Shown: positions 13,824-22,692, numbered from the stretch's first letter. The stretch is DNA of 23,010 nucleotides from Candidatus Onthocola stercoravium (GCA_018711775.1 DVHV01000139.1:1-23010); one strand, 5' to 3'. Notes: generated from the sequence alone by a model not told the origin. Made by a program: numbers and translations.

Positions 13824-15997
13824 TATATTTTCCTCCTCCCAAATATATACGAATTTAAAACAACTGTTAAACTACTTATAGTCATAGCAATACTACCAAA
13901 CATCGGAGTCATTTCTATATTTGCAAATAATCCAGCAGCAATAGGTATCATACATAAGTTGTAGATAAATGCCCAGAATAAATTTTGTTTAATAACACGA
14001 TAAGATTTTTTACTAATATTAATTAAATCAAGGATATTACTTATATCATTATTCATCAATATTACATCTGATGAAGATGCTGCTATATCGGTGCCATCGG
14101 ATATGCTTATACCAACAGTAGATTTAACTAAGGCCGGAGCATCATTGATACCATCACCTACCATGGCAACTTTTTTACCATCATTAATTAAATTATCAAT
14201 GGTATTTGCTTTATCTTGGGGTAAAACATCAGCAAAGATGTTGGTAATACCTATTTCACGAGCAATAATACTAGAAGTTTCTTTATTATCTCCGGTAAGC
14301 ATTATGACTTCAATTCCGGATTCTTGAAATTTCTTAATAACGCTCTTAACATTTTTTCTAATTGTATCTCGAAGACCAATTAAAGCAATAACTTTATTAT
14401 CTTGAACAACATAGATTATGCTACAACCAGTAGTAGTTAATTCTTGATAGTTTTTTGCATACTCATCTTCAATATTTAAATCTTTTAAGATACTAGCATT
14501 ACCAAGATAATAGGTTTTATGATTAATACTACCCTTTATCCCTTTACCGGGGATAACTTGATAGTTAGTAACATTTAGTTTTTCTTTTACTTTGAAGGCT
14601 TTAGACATTGGATGATTAGATAGTGATTCAATGTTGGCAACTATGTTTAATAATTCTTTATCTGGAAGTTTAGAATAATTAAACATTTTATAAACATTTA
14701 ATTTACCATAGGTTATTGTTCCTGTTTTATCAAATACTATTGTATCGATATCTTTAGCTTTTTCTAAGACTTCACCATTACGCAAAAATATTCCTTTTTT
14801 AGCACATAAGCCATTAGCAACAACATTTACTAGAGGTACTGCTAGTCCTAAAGCACAAGGACAAGCAACAACTAAAATAGTTACAAAATGTGTTAGGGAA
14901 TCTGCAAAAGCTGTTCCAACAAGTAAATGTATTATGAATGATAATATAGCTATACCTATAACTATTGGGACAAAATAACCACTTATTTTATCAGCAAGAC
15001 GCTCAATCTTGCTCTTATTAGAAGTTGCATTAATAACTATTTCAATAATTTGGGATATCGTCGAAGACTTACCAATTCTTTTAGCATTGTATTCCAAATA
15101 ACCATCATAAAGGATGGATCCGGCGATAACATTATCTCCAGCCTTTTTTAAAATGGGATTTGCTTCTCCGGTGATAAACGATTCATCAACATAACTTTTA
15201 CCATTTTTAACGATGCCATCAACAGCAATTTTTTCTCCCGCTTTACTTATAAGTAAGTCATTTTCTTTTACTTCATCTATTGTTACTTTAACTTCTTCAT
15301 CTTCTTTTTTTAATACCGCATATTCGGGAGTAATTTGCACTAACTCTTTTAGAGCACTCTTAGTTTTATCTTTACCAAGGGTTTCAATGAAACGTCCTAA
15401 CTTAATAAAATAAATAACCATACAAGTAGATTCAAAATATAGATTGTGAATAAAGTCATAGTTACCAAAAACTATTTGGATGTATCCATAAAGACTATAT
15501 AAAAAACTGCAAATGACACTAAACATTACGAGAGTATCCATGTTGGGCATTCTGTGAATTAAATTTTTAATACCACTTTTGATAATATCGAAACCATAAA
15601 TTAAAAATATAATTGATACTAATAGCATAAATGTTGCTAATATTACTGGATGATTATGATTAAGCAATGGGAATGCTGGAGCATTAAACATATGATACAT
15701 AGAAACATACATTAAAAATATTATAACTACACCTAAAATAATTAATTTATGTTTATCACTAGAATTAGATTCTAATTCATCTATTCTTTTAAATTCGCCG
15801 AGACTTTTAAAACCTGCTTCCGAAATATATTTTTCGATTGTCTTAACTGAAATACTATCATATTCTACTGTTGCTAAAGATAATACTAAGTTTATGGATG
15901 CGTTAATTATTCCTTTTTGTTTAGAAAGGTATTTTTCCAATCCTGAAGAACAAGCACTACAAGTCATCCCTGAGATTTTTAAAACTATTTTCTTCAT
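13823..15997 (-). CDS. copA: Copper-exporting P1B-type ATPase CopA
   Basis: A 724-residue P-type ATPase. The N-terminal HMA domain has SGMTCSACSSG (CxxC). The membrane and catalytic domains carry TGE (about residue 277), the CPC transport motif (ACPCALGLAVP), the phosphorylated aspartate in FDKTGTITYG (about D423), the SNHP nucleotide motif and VGDGINDAPAL. The late helices show YNLCMIP and M-T-I-S-S-L-T-V-V-L-N-S, the patterns of Cu(I)-selective P1B-1 pumps. So it exports Cu(I) across the membrane. There is a single HMA domain, giving a length slightly below the two-domain forms. The start at 15995-15997 has only a weak ribosome site. No CsoR or CopY gene lies nearby in this window. Confidence 0.93.
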   Translation of the reverse strand: MKKIVLKISGMTCSACSSGLEKYLSKQKGIINASINLVLSLATVEYDSISVKTIEKYISEAGFKSLGEFKRIDELESNSSDKHKLIILGVVIIFLMYVSMYHMFNAPAFPLLNHNHPVILATFMLLVSIIFLIYGFDIIKSGIKNLIHRMPNMDTLVMFSVICSFLYSLYGYIQIVFGNYDFIHNLYFESTCMVIYFIKLGRFIETLGKDKTKSALKELVQITPEYAVLKKEDEEVKVTIDEVKENDLLISKAGEKIAVDGIVKNGKSYVDESFITGEANPILKKAGDNVIAGSILYDGYLEYNAKRIGKSSTISQIIEIVINATSNKSKIERLADKISGYFVPIVIGIAILSFIIHLLVGTAFADSLTHFVTILVVACPCALGLAVPLVNVVANGLCAKKGIFLRNGEVLEKAKDIDTIVFDKTGTITYGKLNVYKMFNYSKLPDKELLNIVANIESLSNHPMSKAFKVKEKLNVTNYQVIPGKGIKGSINHKTYYLGNASILKDLNIEDEYAKNYQELTTTGCSIIYVVQDNKVIALIGLRDTIRKNVKSVIKKFQESGIEVIMLTGDNKETSSIIAREIGITNIFADVLPQDKANTIDNLINDGKKVAMVGDGINDAPALVKSTVGISISDGTDIAASSSDVILMNNDISNILDLINISKKSYRVIKQNLFWAFIYNLCMIPIAAGLFANIEMTPMFGSIAMTISSLTVVLNSYIFGRRKI

Positions 15998-16013
15998 ATC
16001 AATCACTAATTAT

Positions 16014-16043
16014 ATTATATAATAATTAAATAAAACTAGACAA
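16014..16043 (-). promoter_or_regulatory. Promoter of copA-copZ
   Basis: TTGTCT (complement of 16038-16043), 18-base spacer, TATAAT (complement of 16014-16019), shortly before the copA start. I see no clear CsoR or CopY operator. Confidence 0.55.
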
Positions 16044-16044
16044 C

Positions 16045-16067
16045 GAAAAAATGCAGATTACTCTGCA
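16045..16067 (-). terminator. Terminator after the flavodoxin operon
   Basis: TGCAGA (16052-16057) and TCTGCA (16062-16067) with a four-base loop; on the minus strand it is followed by TTTTTTCG. The stop codon of the last gene lies in the loop. Confidence 0.7.
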
Positions 16068-16722
16068 CTATTTTTGCTTTTTCTTTTATTACTAAATTTA
16101 ATTAATAAATAAGTTACTGTGGCTATAAGTATGACAATCGATAGCATCTCTAAATAAAATATAATTGGGTTTTGATCGTAATCAAAAAATTTAAAATGAG
16201 TTAACAAAAACATATCTTCCCATAACTTATGTTTTATAAAACTATATATACCATAAATAAGAATAACAATTAGCAGTAGATATGAAACATATTCAAAATT
16301 ACTAGACTTTAATTTATTTTTTATTTTGTAAACTATTGCATTTAAATGAAGACCAACATGAATAGCTATTAAAACAAAGCTCCAGGCAGTTGATACCATA
16401 TATAATTTCTGCCGAATGATGAAGTTGGAATATTTAAAAAGGCAAAAACATCACTAGAAATAATTACACTACTAATCATCATACCAAGCATGGCTATAAA
16501 TAAGGCAATATCAATTACTAGCATGGATATTCTCATAAAATTGTATTTTCCTTTAAAAATATTTTTATAATATCTAACATTTAATGTAAGATGAATTATA
16601 AAAAGAATAAATGTGGTAACTCCGAGTATTTCGTGGATAAAATTATCGGTAATATGAGGTCCCATTAAAATAAGCATCAAAATAAACATTAAAATATCTA
16701 AAAACATGCGAACAACTTTCAT
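16058..16722 (-). pseudogene. DUF4405-type membrane protein gene, split by a frameshift
   Basis: Two overlapping frames together make one family member. The first (16722 to 16369) gives the N-terminal half with three helices, including GPHITDNFIHEILG and FIIHLTLNVRYY, and ends SFGRNYIWYQ and a stop. The second (16399 to 16058) resumes with MVSTAWSFVLIAIHVGLHL, the next conserved block. Adding one base near 16395-16402 restores a continuous reading: G-R-N-Y-x-M-V-S-T-A-W. Relatives are four- to six-helix membrane proteins with histidines placed as in b-type cytochromes; histidines are present in both halves here. It overlaps the previous gene's unit with one base between. A sequencing error cannot be excluded. 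Confidence 0.75.
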
Positions 16723-16723
16723 A

Positions 16724-17200
16724 TTATTTATCCCACCTTACAGTTATATTTCCACTTCCTAAAAGTTCTTTTAAATCTTCATGGTTAGCAATATGACCTA
16801 TTTTAGTGTAACGGTAATTGGTTTCAAATGTTTCATAGAATATTACAAGACAATCATCACCATAAAGCATAATATCACCAGCATGAATTGTTCCAACTTC
16901 TTCAGCATTTGTTGGTAAAGATTCAGATAAATAATAATATTTTTCATTCCCGTTTAACTCAGACATTGATATTTCTAATGGCAGTAGTTCTAGTAAAGCT
17001 GTTGTTGTAGCATTATTTTCCAAATTTACATTTAGATTTGTACCATTTATTGTTAAATTCATAGCATTTTCTCCACTTTCTATAATATTATCTTTATTAG
17101 AAGTTGTTTGATTATGATTTTCATCTAATATAAGAATTATTAAAAATGTAGTGATGATGCAGACAACCAATAAAATAAAGATTAAGTGTTTATTTTTCAT
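16724..17200 (-). CDS. Membrane-anchored cyclophilin-like protein
   Basis: A 158-residue protein with an N-terminal membrane helix (about residues 6-25) and a cyclophilin-like domain (about 47-158). Marks of the domain are MNLTINGTNLNVNLENN, then LELLPLEISMSELNGNEKYY and YLSESLPT, AGDIMLYGDDCLVIFY, YTKIGHI and a final LLGSGNITVRW. This is the small Cyclophil_like2 family; family members are usually not proven isomerases. It lies between flavodoxin and the DUF4405-type gene, an order I recall from other anaerobes, and the three probably work together in redox at the membrane. No clear ribosome site precedes the ATG; translation may be coupled. Confidence 0.85.
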   Translation of the reverse strand: MKNKHLIFILLVVCIITTFLIILILDENHNQTTSNKDNIIESGENAMNLTINGTNLNVNLENNATTTALLELLPLEISMSELNGNEKYYYLSESLPTNAEEVGTIHAGDIMLYGDDCLVIFYETFETNYRYTKIGHIANHEDLKELLGSGNITVRWDK

Positions 17201-17213
17201 ATTTTAAAAATTA

Positions 17214-17714
17214 TTAAAGCCAACTATCTAATAGGTTATCTGAAATACTTGCATCACTACCATGGATAGATAAGCCATCTAAAACTATAGCATTTTGACA
17301 TAGGCGTTTTATATCACTTACAGAATTACCTAAACCACTACCCTCATTAGTAGCAAATGGCTTTACAGTTTTGTCCGTAAAATCCAATCTTTCTAAAGTA
17401 CTTGCTAAAGCCATTGGAAATGTTCCATACCAAATAGGATAACCGATATAAATCGTATCATATTGTGATATATCAGTTAAATATCTTTTTAACTCCGGTC
17501 TTGCTTGGCTTTGCAATTCTTTCTTAGCTTCAGCACAACATTCATAATAGTCATATGGATAATCCTTAATAGTTTCTACTTTAAATAGATCTGCTCCTGT
17601 TTTGGCAGCAATCTTTTCAGCAACTATTTCGGTATTGCCCTTATCGATGTTTCTAATGCCGTCGCTCATATAGTTTTCCCCAGTATGAGAAAAATAAATT
17701 ACTAATTTTTTCAT
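17214..17714 (-). CDS. Flavodoxin
   Basis: A 166-residue flavodoxin-fold protein. VIYFSHTGENY at the start is the FMN phosphate loop, and the later blocks IYIGYPIWYGTFPMAL and KPFATNEGSGLGNSVSDI are the other FMN-contacting loops. It carries electrons with an FMN cofactor in the cytosol; it resembles the Flavodoxin_4 type linked to redox stress and to small reductases. AAAGGAGG lies five bases before the ATG. It is the first gene of the operon with the cyclophilin-like and DUF4405-type genes, and it is driven by a MerR-type promoter. Confidence 0.9.
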   Translation of the reverse strand: MKKLVIYFSHTGENYMSDGIRNIDKGNTEIVAEKIAAKTGADLFKVETIKDYPYDYYECCAEAKKELQSQARPELKRYLTDISQYDTIYIGYPIWYGTFPMALASTLERLDFTDKTVKPFATNEGSGLGNSVSDIKRLCQNAIVLDGLSIHGSDASISDNLLDSWL

Positions 17715-17738
17715 AATCCTCCTTTATTAACTAATTAT

Positions 17739-17769
17739 ATCATAACGTCTGGAGATAACTCCAAGTCAA
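17739..17769 (-). promoter_or_regulatory. MerR-type promoter of the flavodoxin operon
   Basis: TTGACT (complement of 17764-17769), a 19-base spacer and TATGAT (complement of 17739-17744). The spacer contains the dyad TGGAGTTATCTCCA (17750-17763). The lengthened spacer with a TGGAG-type dyad is the hallmark of MerR-family activation; aldehyde- and redox-responsive members use dyads of this kind. No MerR gene is present in this window, so the regulator would act from elsewhere. Confidence 0.75.
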
Positions 17770-17770
17770 G

Positions 17771-17798
17771 AGAAAAAGAAAAAAACTCTTGCGAGTTT
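17771..17798 (-). terminator. Terminator after the 311-residue protein gene
   Basis: AAACTC (17783-17788) and GAGTTT (17793-17798) with a four-base loop; on the minus strand it is followed by TTTTCTTTTTCTCT. It abuts the flavodoxin promoter. Confidence 0.7.
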
Positions 17799-17845
17799 GA
17801 CTTTTGTTTAAATTTTACCTGTGAATAAAATTGTTTTTTTAATAT

Positions 17846-18781
17846 TTATTTTCTCGAAAGATTTTCTGATCTTTGGTCTACAAGTTGATTTACAATCATT
17901 GAAAAATATTTAATTACATCTGAAACTGTAGTTTCTTCATCAAGGGGATATCTAAGTACTACAGTTCTAAAATCAAATCCATGATTACATAAAGAATTAA
18001 CACAAGTATAACCCCTTCTATATTTATCAAAACAAATATCTTCTTCACTATCTTTTGGAAGTTGACCAATCATATCCCGATTTTCATAAAGAACTCTCTC
18101 ATCAACTACTTCAAAAAATGCTATTAATTCACTTTGATTCGGATCAATATTATTTAGTTTACAATTATGTATTAAATTATTTTTCTCTTTTTCAGTTAAA
18201 GGTATAGGAGTATTACCAAGTTTTAAATTTATTAAAATGCTTTTGTTTTCTGGAGTTAAGGTTTCCCAATCAATCATAATCCACGCATATCCATTACCTA
18301 TATTATAATGTTCACTAGGATGATTTGAATATCTATTTATTTTTTCATATCTTTTTTCCACATCATTTTGATTGGCACTTGACATTAACGTTTTAATTCC
18401 TTTTTGATTCAGTTTACTACAAGCATCACGAACTGGCAATTCAATACACATACTTAAAGAATTTACATCACTTATATCTATTTCGCCATCAAAATTAATT
18501 GGTTTAATATCTTTAACTAACATATTATTATCTGAAACGATATAATTTTGAATTAGTGTTGATGTACATTTTGGAAAAAATCCCTCTTTAGCAGCAAGAA
18601 AATATATATTATTAAATAATTTGAAAATAACATCACTAGAAAGTTTTAAACAATTCTCCTCATTCACAATAATATGTCTTATTTTATTTTCATCGTCATA
18701 ATAATAGGCTAATTCTAATAAGTTTTTTTCATCATAAAACACTACTCTATCGCCATCTTTTTTTTCTATATAATCAGTCAT
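17846..18781 (-). CDS. Unrecognised 311-residue soluble protein
   Basis: A 311-residue protein with no signal peptide or membrane segment. Features seen: a beta-rich N-terminus (VVFYDEKNLLELAYYYDDEN), the block ELPVRDACSKLNQKGIKTLM ending SSANQ, the block YAWIMIDWETL, P-E-N-K-S-I-L, and a C-terminal region with cysteines (DICFDK, YTCVNSLCNHG). The layout suggests a globular protein that recognises something, but I cannot name a family. GGAGG lies six bases before the ATG, and an extended -10 promoter (TGATATAAT, 18843-18851) is upstream; a terminator follows, so it is a single-gene unit between the metal-export and flavodoxin units. Confidence 0.6.
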   Translation of the reverse strand: MTDYIEKKDGDRVVFYDEKNLLELAYYYDDENKIRHIIVNEENCLKLSSDVIFKLFNNIYFLAAKEGFFPKCTSTLIQNYIVSDNNMLVKDIKPINFDGEIDISDVNSLSMCIELPVRDACSKLNQKGIKTLMSSANQNDVEKRYEKINRYSNHPSEHYNIGNGYAWIMIDWETLTPENKSILINLKLGNTPIPLTEKEKNNLIHNCKLNNIDPNQSELIAFFEVVDERVLYENRDMIGQLPKDSEEDICFDKYRRGYTCVNSLCNHGFDFRTVVLRYPLDEETTVSDVIKYFSMIVNQLVDQRSENLSRK

Positions 18782-18842
18782 AATATATCCTCCGTGTATT
18801 TTTATTCATTATTTTAACTTTAAATCACATTTGGCTAATACA

Positions 18843-18851
18843 ATTATATCA
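18843..18851 (-). promoter_or_regulatory. Extended -10 promoter of the 311-residue protein gene
   Basis: TGATATAAT on the minus strand about 60 bases before the ATG; no strong -35 box is visible. Confidence 0.45.
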
Positions 18852-18874
18852 CAAACATTTTGGCAAGTGTTTCG

Positions 18875-19762
18875 TTAATGATGATGGTGATGTGTACTCT
18901 TTGATACTTTTACCACACAATCGTGTTCAGGACATTTTTCCTTAGAACTTTCTAGTTCGATAGTACTATGAGCAATTCCATGTTCCTTTAAGCATTCTTT
19001 TATAGCTTTTTTGGCAGCAGTTAAATCTTTAACATCACTTACAGCATGAAGTGTTGCATAGTTATTTACGCCATCGATACTCCAAACATGGATATGATGA
19101 ATATCAGTTACATTAGGAATTTCTAATAACTCTTTTTTTAAATGGTCAATATCGATTGAAGCAGGAGTTTTCACTAAGAATAAATCTAAAACAGATTTTA
19201 AATTCTTTAGGGCATGAATTAAAATGTAACAAGCAATACCAATACTCATAATAGAATCGATATAGGAAATATCGGTAAACTTCATTAAAATTGATCCGAT
19301 GAAAACTACAATCCAACCTAAGACATCTTCAAGCATATGTAAGTTTACTGACTTTTGATTCAATGAATCTCCATCTTTAGTTTGATAAGCAGCTAGAAAA
19401 TTTACAATGATACCAATAATAGAAATTATAATCATGCCATTATAATGAACTTCCACAGGATTAAATAAACGATCGATTGCACTTATCATAACTACTATGG
19501 AACCAGCAGCAAGAAAAGTGGTTGTTAGAAAAGCTCCAAGGACTGAGAAACGCATATAACCATAGGTATATTTATAATCTGGTTTCTTTTTACTTTTTCT
19601 TTCTAAAATATAGGATAATCCAATACTAAAAGCATCAACAAAATCATGAAAAGCATCAGAAATAATAGCAATACTACTAGTAAATAAGCCACCGATAATT
19701 TCAAATATCGAAAAGCCTAAATTTAGTATAAAGGCAATTAAAATATTTTTATCAGTTTTCAT
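18875..19762 (-). CDS. CDF-family zinc/divalent cation exporter
   Basis: A 295-residue cation diffusion facilitator with six membrane helices and a cytoplasmic C-terminal domain. The transport site is built from S-D-A-F-H-D-F-V-D in helix 2 and H-M-L-E-D in helix 5, and the C-terminal domain has the DIHHIHVWSIDG and ATLHAVS blocks. The last residues are STHHHHH, a native His tail that can bind metal. It exports Zn(II) or a similar ion in exchange for protons. The second ATG (19760-19762) is chosen because GGAGG lies six bases before it. It overlaps the TetR gene, so both are made together and the regulator probably senses metal or stress linked to it. Confidence 0.9.
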   Translation of the reverse strand: MKTDKNILIAFILNLGFSIFEIIGGLFTSSIAIISDAFHDFVDAFSIGLSYILERKSKKKPDYKYTYGYMRFSVLGAFLTTTFLAAGSIVVMISAIDRLFNPVEVHYNGMIIISIIGIIVNFLAAYQTKDGDSLNQKSVNLHMLEDVLGWIVVFIGSILMKFTDISYIDSIMSIGIACYILIHALKNLKSVLDLFLVKTPASIDIDHLKKELLEIPNVTDIHHIHVWSIDGVNNYATLHAVSDVKDLTAAKKAIKECLKEHGIAHSTIELESSKEKCPEHDCVVKVSKSTHHHHH

Positions 19763-20354
19763 AAACATCCTCCATCATATATTCTATCAATTTAATTGTT
19801 TGTTCCTTCATAAAAGCATAATCATAATTTTCATGCTTGTGATAGACTATTTCATGACACAAGTTATCAACCATATTAATTAACAAATGAACTTTTTCTT
19901 TGATATTTTTCACTTTAGGAAAATTACGGACTAACTTTTCCGTTGCATCTTCTTCATTGCAATTAAATATAGCAAATACTTCATTATCTAGGCAACTCAT
20001 CGACATGAGTTCTTTATGAGCATTTTTAGTTAACGTATGCGCTTTAATAGCATCATCAACCATATTACGCAAGATTTTATCAAAGTTTTCCTTAGTAATA
20101 TTTTTATTTTCTAAAGCATTTAGCATTGGAAACATTAACTTTTCTGAATAAAGTTTTGTTCCTGCAATAAAGATATCTAGTTTATCTTTAAAATATTGAT
20201 AAATTATACCAGTTGATACATTAGCAGAAGCAGCAATGTCTACACAAGAGACATTATGATAACCTTTTTCACACATTAGTTTAAATCCGATGTCTATTAT
20301 TTTTTGTTTCTTTTCTTTGGATGATTCTTTAATCGGTTCACGAACATTAGGCAT
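19752..20354 (-). CDS. TetR-family regulator beside the CDF exporter
   Basis: A 200-residue regulator. The DNA-binding domain covers about residues 15-60: KEKKQKIIDIGFKLMCEKG, then VSCVDIAASANVSTGIIYQY, the helix-turn-helix. The rest is helical with several His and Cys residues (SCLDNEV, FNCNEED, CHEIVYHKHENYD), which might bind metal, though this is only suggestive. The start MPNV is chosen from AAAGGATGA at nine bases; it overlaps the end of the phosphoglycerate mutase gene. It lies between that gene and the exporter, so it is likely to regulate the exporter or the whole operon. Confidence 0.85.
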   Translation of the reverse strand: MPNVREPIKESSKEKKQKIIDIGFKLMCEKGYHNVSCVDIAASANVSTGIIYQYFKDKLDIFIAGTKLYSEKLMFPMLNALENKNITKENFDKILRNMVDDAIKAHTLTKNAHKELMSMSCLDNEVFAIFNCNEEDATEKLVRNFPKVKNIKEKVHLLINMVDNLCHEIVYHKHENYDYAFMKEQTIKLIEYMMEDVYEN

Positions 20355-21048
20355 AATCTTCATCCTTTAAATAGTAATGTTTAATTGGTTTTAGGTTATC
20401 ATCTAATTCATAAACTAAAGGTACTCCGGTAGGAATTTCTAGATCCATTACTTCTTCATCTGATAGATTATCTAAGTATTTTACAAGTCCTCTTAAACTA
20501 TTGCCATGAGCAACGATAATTATTTTCTTACCCAATATTAAGTCTGGAATAATAGTTGATTCATAGTAGCTCACTACTCTTTTGATGGTATCAACTAGAT
20601 TTTCAGTTAGAGGAAGTTCACTTTCTGGAATATCTTTATAAATTGGATCATTTCCTGGATATCTTGGGTCATCTTTGGTTAGGGCTGGAGGTCTAACTTC
20701 AGCACTTCTTCGCCATAGTCTTACTTGTTCTTCGCCATATTTTTGCCTAGTTTCATCTTTATTTAATCCTTGCAGTGCCCCATAGTGTCGTTCGTTTAAT
20801 TTGTAAGTTTTATTAATTTCAATATTTAAGTCAAGTTCTTTTAAAATAATATTTAATGTATCTTGGGCTCTTTTTAATAAAGATGTATAGGCAACATCAA
20901 AAGTGTAACCTAGTTTTTTTAAAGTTTTACCGGCATCTATCGCTTCTTTAACACCTTTATCTGATAATCCAACATCAGTCCAACCAGTAAATTTATTTTC
21001 TAAATTCCAAATACTTTGTCCGTGTCTTACTAATACTAATTTTTGCAT
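20347..21048 (-). CDS. gpmA: 2,3-bisphosphoglycerate-dependent phosphoglycerate mutase
   Basis: A 233-residue enzyme of central glycolysis that interconverts 3- and 2-phosphoglycerate. VRHGQSIWN holds the phosphohistidine, followed by NKFTGWTDVGLSDKG, LLKRAQDT, LNERHYGALQGLNK and IVAHGNSLRGLVKYL, the full set of cofactor-dependent mutase motifs. Length is typical. The second of two adjacent ATGs is preferred by spacing from AGGTG, which overlaps the end of the upstream gene. Its place between iron-sulfur assembly and metal-export genes is unusual; cotranscription may simply reflect compaction. Confidence 0.93.
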   Translation of the reverse strand: MQKLVLVRHGQSIWNLENKFTGWTDVGLSDKGVKEAIDAGKTLKKLGYTFDVAYTSLLKRAQDTLNIILKELDLNIEINKTYKLNERHYGALQGLNKDETRQKYGEEQVRLWRRSAEVRPPALTKDDPRYPGNDPIYKDIPESELPLTENLVDTIKRVVSYYESTIIPDLILGKKIIIVAHGNSLRGLVKYLDNLSDEEVMDLEIPTGVPLVYELDDNLKPIKHYYLKDEDYA

Positions 21049-21056
21049 CATTACAC

Positions 21057-21974
21057 CTACTTCAAGAATCCTTCGATTATTGCTGCTTCGGCATCTTTTT
21101 CACTTAAACCTAAGGACATCAACTTTAATAGTTGTTCTCCGGCGATTTTACCAATTGCCGCTTCGTGAATTAAATTGGCATCAACAGATCCGGCATAAAT
21201 TTCCGGGATGGCTTTAACACGTCCATTATCTTTAATGATTGCATCACACTCAACATGAGCATAACATTTTGTGTTGCCATTAATGTTTGATTTAAATTCT
21301 TGATAAGAATCATCAGTTGCTACACTTCTACTAGTTACATGGGTACTAGCATTTTCACCATTTAGTTCAACATTAAATTCTGTTTTAGCAGTTTGGGCAT
21401 TGTTAGTCAATATTTTCTCATTTATAACTAAAGTAGTATTTTCAGCAAGTTCGGCTTTCGTAATACGAATAGTATCATCGACACCTTTAATTTGGACACT
21501 ATCCATAGTCATTGAAGAACCTGATTTCATATATATTTCAGTGGTAGGATTTAAAACTCTTTTACCATCACCTTTACCTTCGCCATAATGTTTTTCAACA
21601 TATTTTACTTTGGAGTTTTCACTTAAGAAGAAACGGTGGATACCATCATGCTCACTATCCTTATGTAAATCATTGTGAATTCCACAGCCAGCCATGATAA
21701 TGACATTAGAATTTTTACCGATATAAAAATCATTATAAACAACATCAGTTAATCCACTTTCAGTAATAATTACAGGAATATGAACTATACCAAATTTAAC
21801 GTTATCTTTAACAAAAATGTCGATTCCACTTTTATCTTTTTTAGAAACTATATCAATGTATGGTGATACACTTCTTTTAATACTTTCGCCATTTTTACGA
21901 ATATTGATGGCATCGGCTTTTTCTAAATTTTCACCGAGTACTTCAGTTAATAATGCTTCATCTACTTTATTCAT
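21057..21974 (-). CDS. sufB: SufB/SufD-like Fe-S scaffold protein (SmsB type)
   Basis: A 305-residue SufBD-fold protein, shorter than the about 420-480 residues of SufB and SufD. Marks are AGCGIHND, DGIHRFFL, KYVEKHYGEG and, at the C-terminus, GSVDANLIHEAAIGKIAGEQ with LMSLGLSEKDAEAAIIEGF. Its pairing with SufC alone, without SufD, SufS or SufU next to it, matches the two-gene SmsC-SmsB (SMS) type of iron-sulfur system described as ancestral and common in anaerobes. It should form a complex with the SufC ATPase that assembles clusters in the cytosol. ATG overlaps the sufC stop by four bases. Confidence 0.88.
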   Translation of the reverse strand: MNKVDEALLTEVLGENLEKADAINIRKNGESIKRSVSPYIDIVSKKDKSGIDIFVKDNVKFGIVHIPVIITESGLTDVVYNDFYIGKNSNVIIMAGCGIHNDLHKDSEHDGIHRFFLSENSKVKYVEKHYGEGKGDGKRVLNPTTEIYMKSGSSMTMDSVQIKGVDDTIRITKAELAENTTLVINEKILTNNAQTAKTEFNVELNGENASTHVTSRSVATDDSYQEFKSNINGNTKCYAHVECDAIIKDNGRVKAIPEIYAGSVDANLIHEAAIGKIAGEQLLKLMSLGLSEKDAEAAIIEGFLK

Positions 21975-22678
21975 TTAATCACCTTCTTGCAACATTTTGA
22001 TTCACATAATAAGGAATCTAACATTTCTTTGCTAGTACCAGTTTTAGTAATATGACCATTTTCTAAAAGAATTATTTCATCAGCTATATCTAATATTCTT
22101 TCTTGATGGGATATAACTAAAGTAACTCCTTTGGAAGTAGCACCTAATTCTTTAAAGACAGTATTTAAATTTTGAAAGCTCCATAAATCGATACCTGCTT
22201 CAGGTTCATCAAATATGGCAATGCTTGGATTACGAGCAATTATGGTAGCAATTTCGATACGTTTTAATTCACCACCAGAAAGTGAAGCATTTACTTCCCG
22301 ATCGACATATTCTAAGGCACATAGTCCAACTTTTGATAGGTATTCACATGCATCCTTACGTGTAATATTTTTGGAAGTTGCAAATTTTAATAAATCAAAA
22401 ACAGTAATACCTTTAAAACGAACGGGTTGTTGAAATGCAAAAGCAATTCCCATCTTGGCTCTTTCATCTATTGATTTATCCGTTATATCTACCCCATTTA
22501 AGTAGATTTTTCCCTCGGTTGGTTGTTCTATTCCCATGATAATTTTAGCAAGAGTCGATTTACCTGAACCATTTGGACCAGTGATACAATAAAATTTTTC
22601 ATCTTCTAATTTTAAATTTATACTATCTAATATTATTTTATTATCTTTTTTAAAACATATATTTTTAAGTTCTATCAT
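21971..22678 (-). CDS. sufC: Fe-S assembly ATPase SufC (SmsC type)
   Basis: A 235-residue ABC-type ATPase. Walker A is GPNGSGKST (about residues 34-42), the signature is NASLSGGELKRIEI, and Walker B is AIFDEPEAGIDLW; the Q-loop is in AFAFQQPVRF, and SHQERIL carries the switch histidine. It powers the SufBD-like scaffold in cluster assembly and is not a membrane transporter. The end (ESKCCKKVIK) has two adjacent cysteines, unusual for this protein. First gene of the operon, with a strong promoter and a dyad upstream; the ribosome site (AGGGTGATG) is modest. Confidence 0.9.
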   Translation of the reverse strand: MIELKNICFKKDNKIILDSINLKLEDEKFYCITGPNGSGKSTLAKIIMGIEQPTEGKIYLNGVDITDKSIDERAKMGIAFAFQQPVRFKGITVFDLLKFATSKNITRKDACEYLSKVGLCALEYVDREVNASLSGGELKRIEIATIIARNPSIAIFDEPEAGIDLWSFQNLNTVFKELGATSKGVTLVISHQERILDIADEIILLENGHITKTGTSKEMLDSLLCESKCCKKVIK

Positions 22679-22692
22679 AACATCACCCTATA

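Noticed and set aside
21400..22433. Plus-strand ORFs of 62 and 72 codons opposite sufC and the SufB-like gene.
   Set aside because: They are antisense shadows without ribosome sites; the minus-strand genes are unambiguous.
19752..22678. Possible Mycoplasma-type code (TGA = Trp), suggested by the AT-rich sequence.
   Set aside because: sufC and the TetR gene end in TGA at natural positions overlapping the next start, and tryptophans are encoded by TGG.
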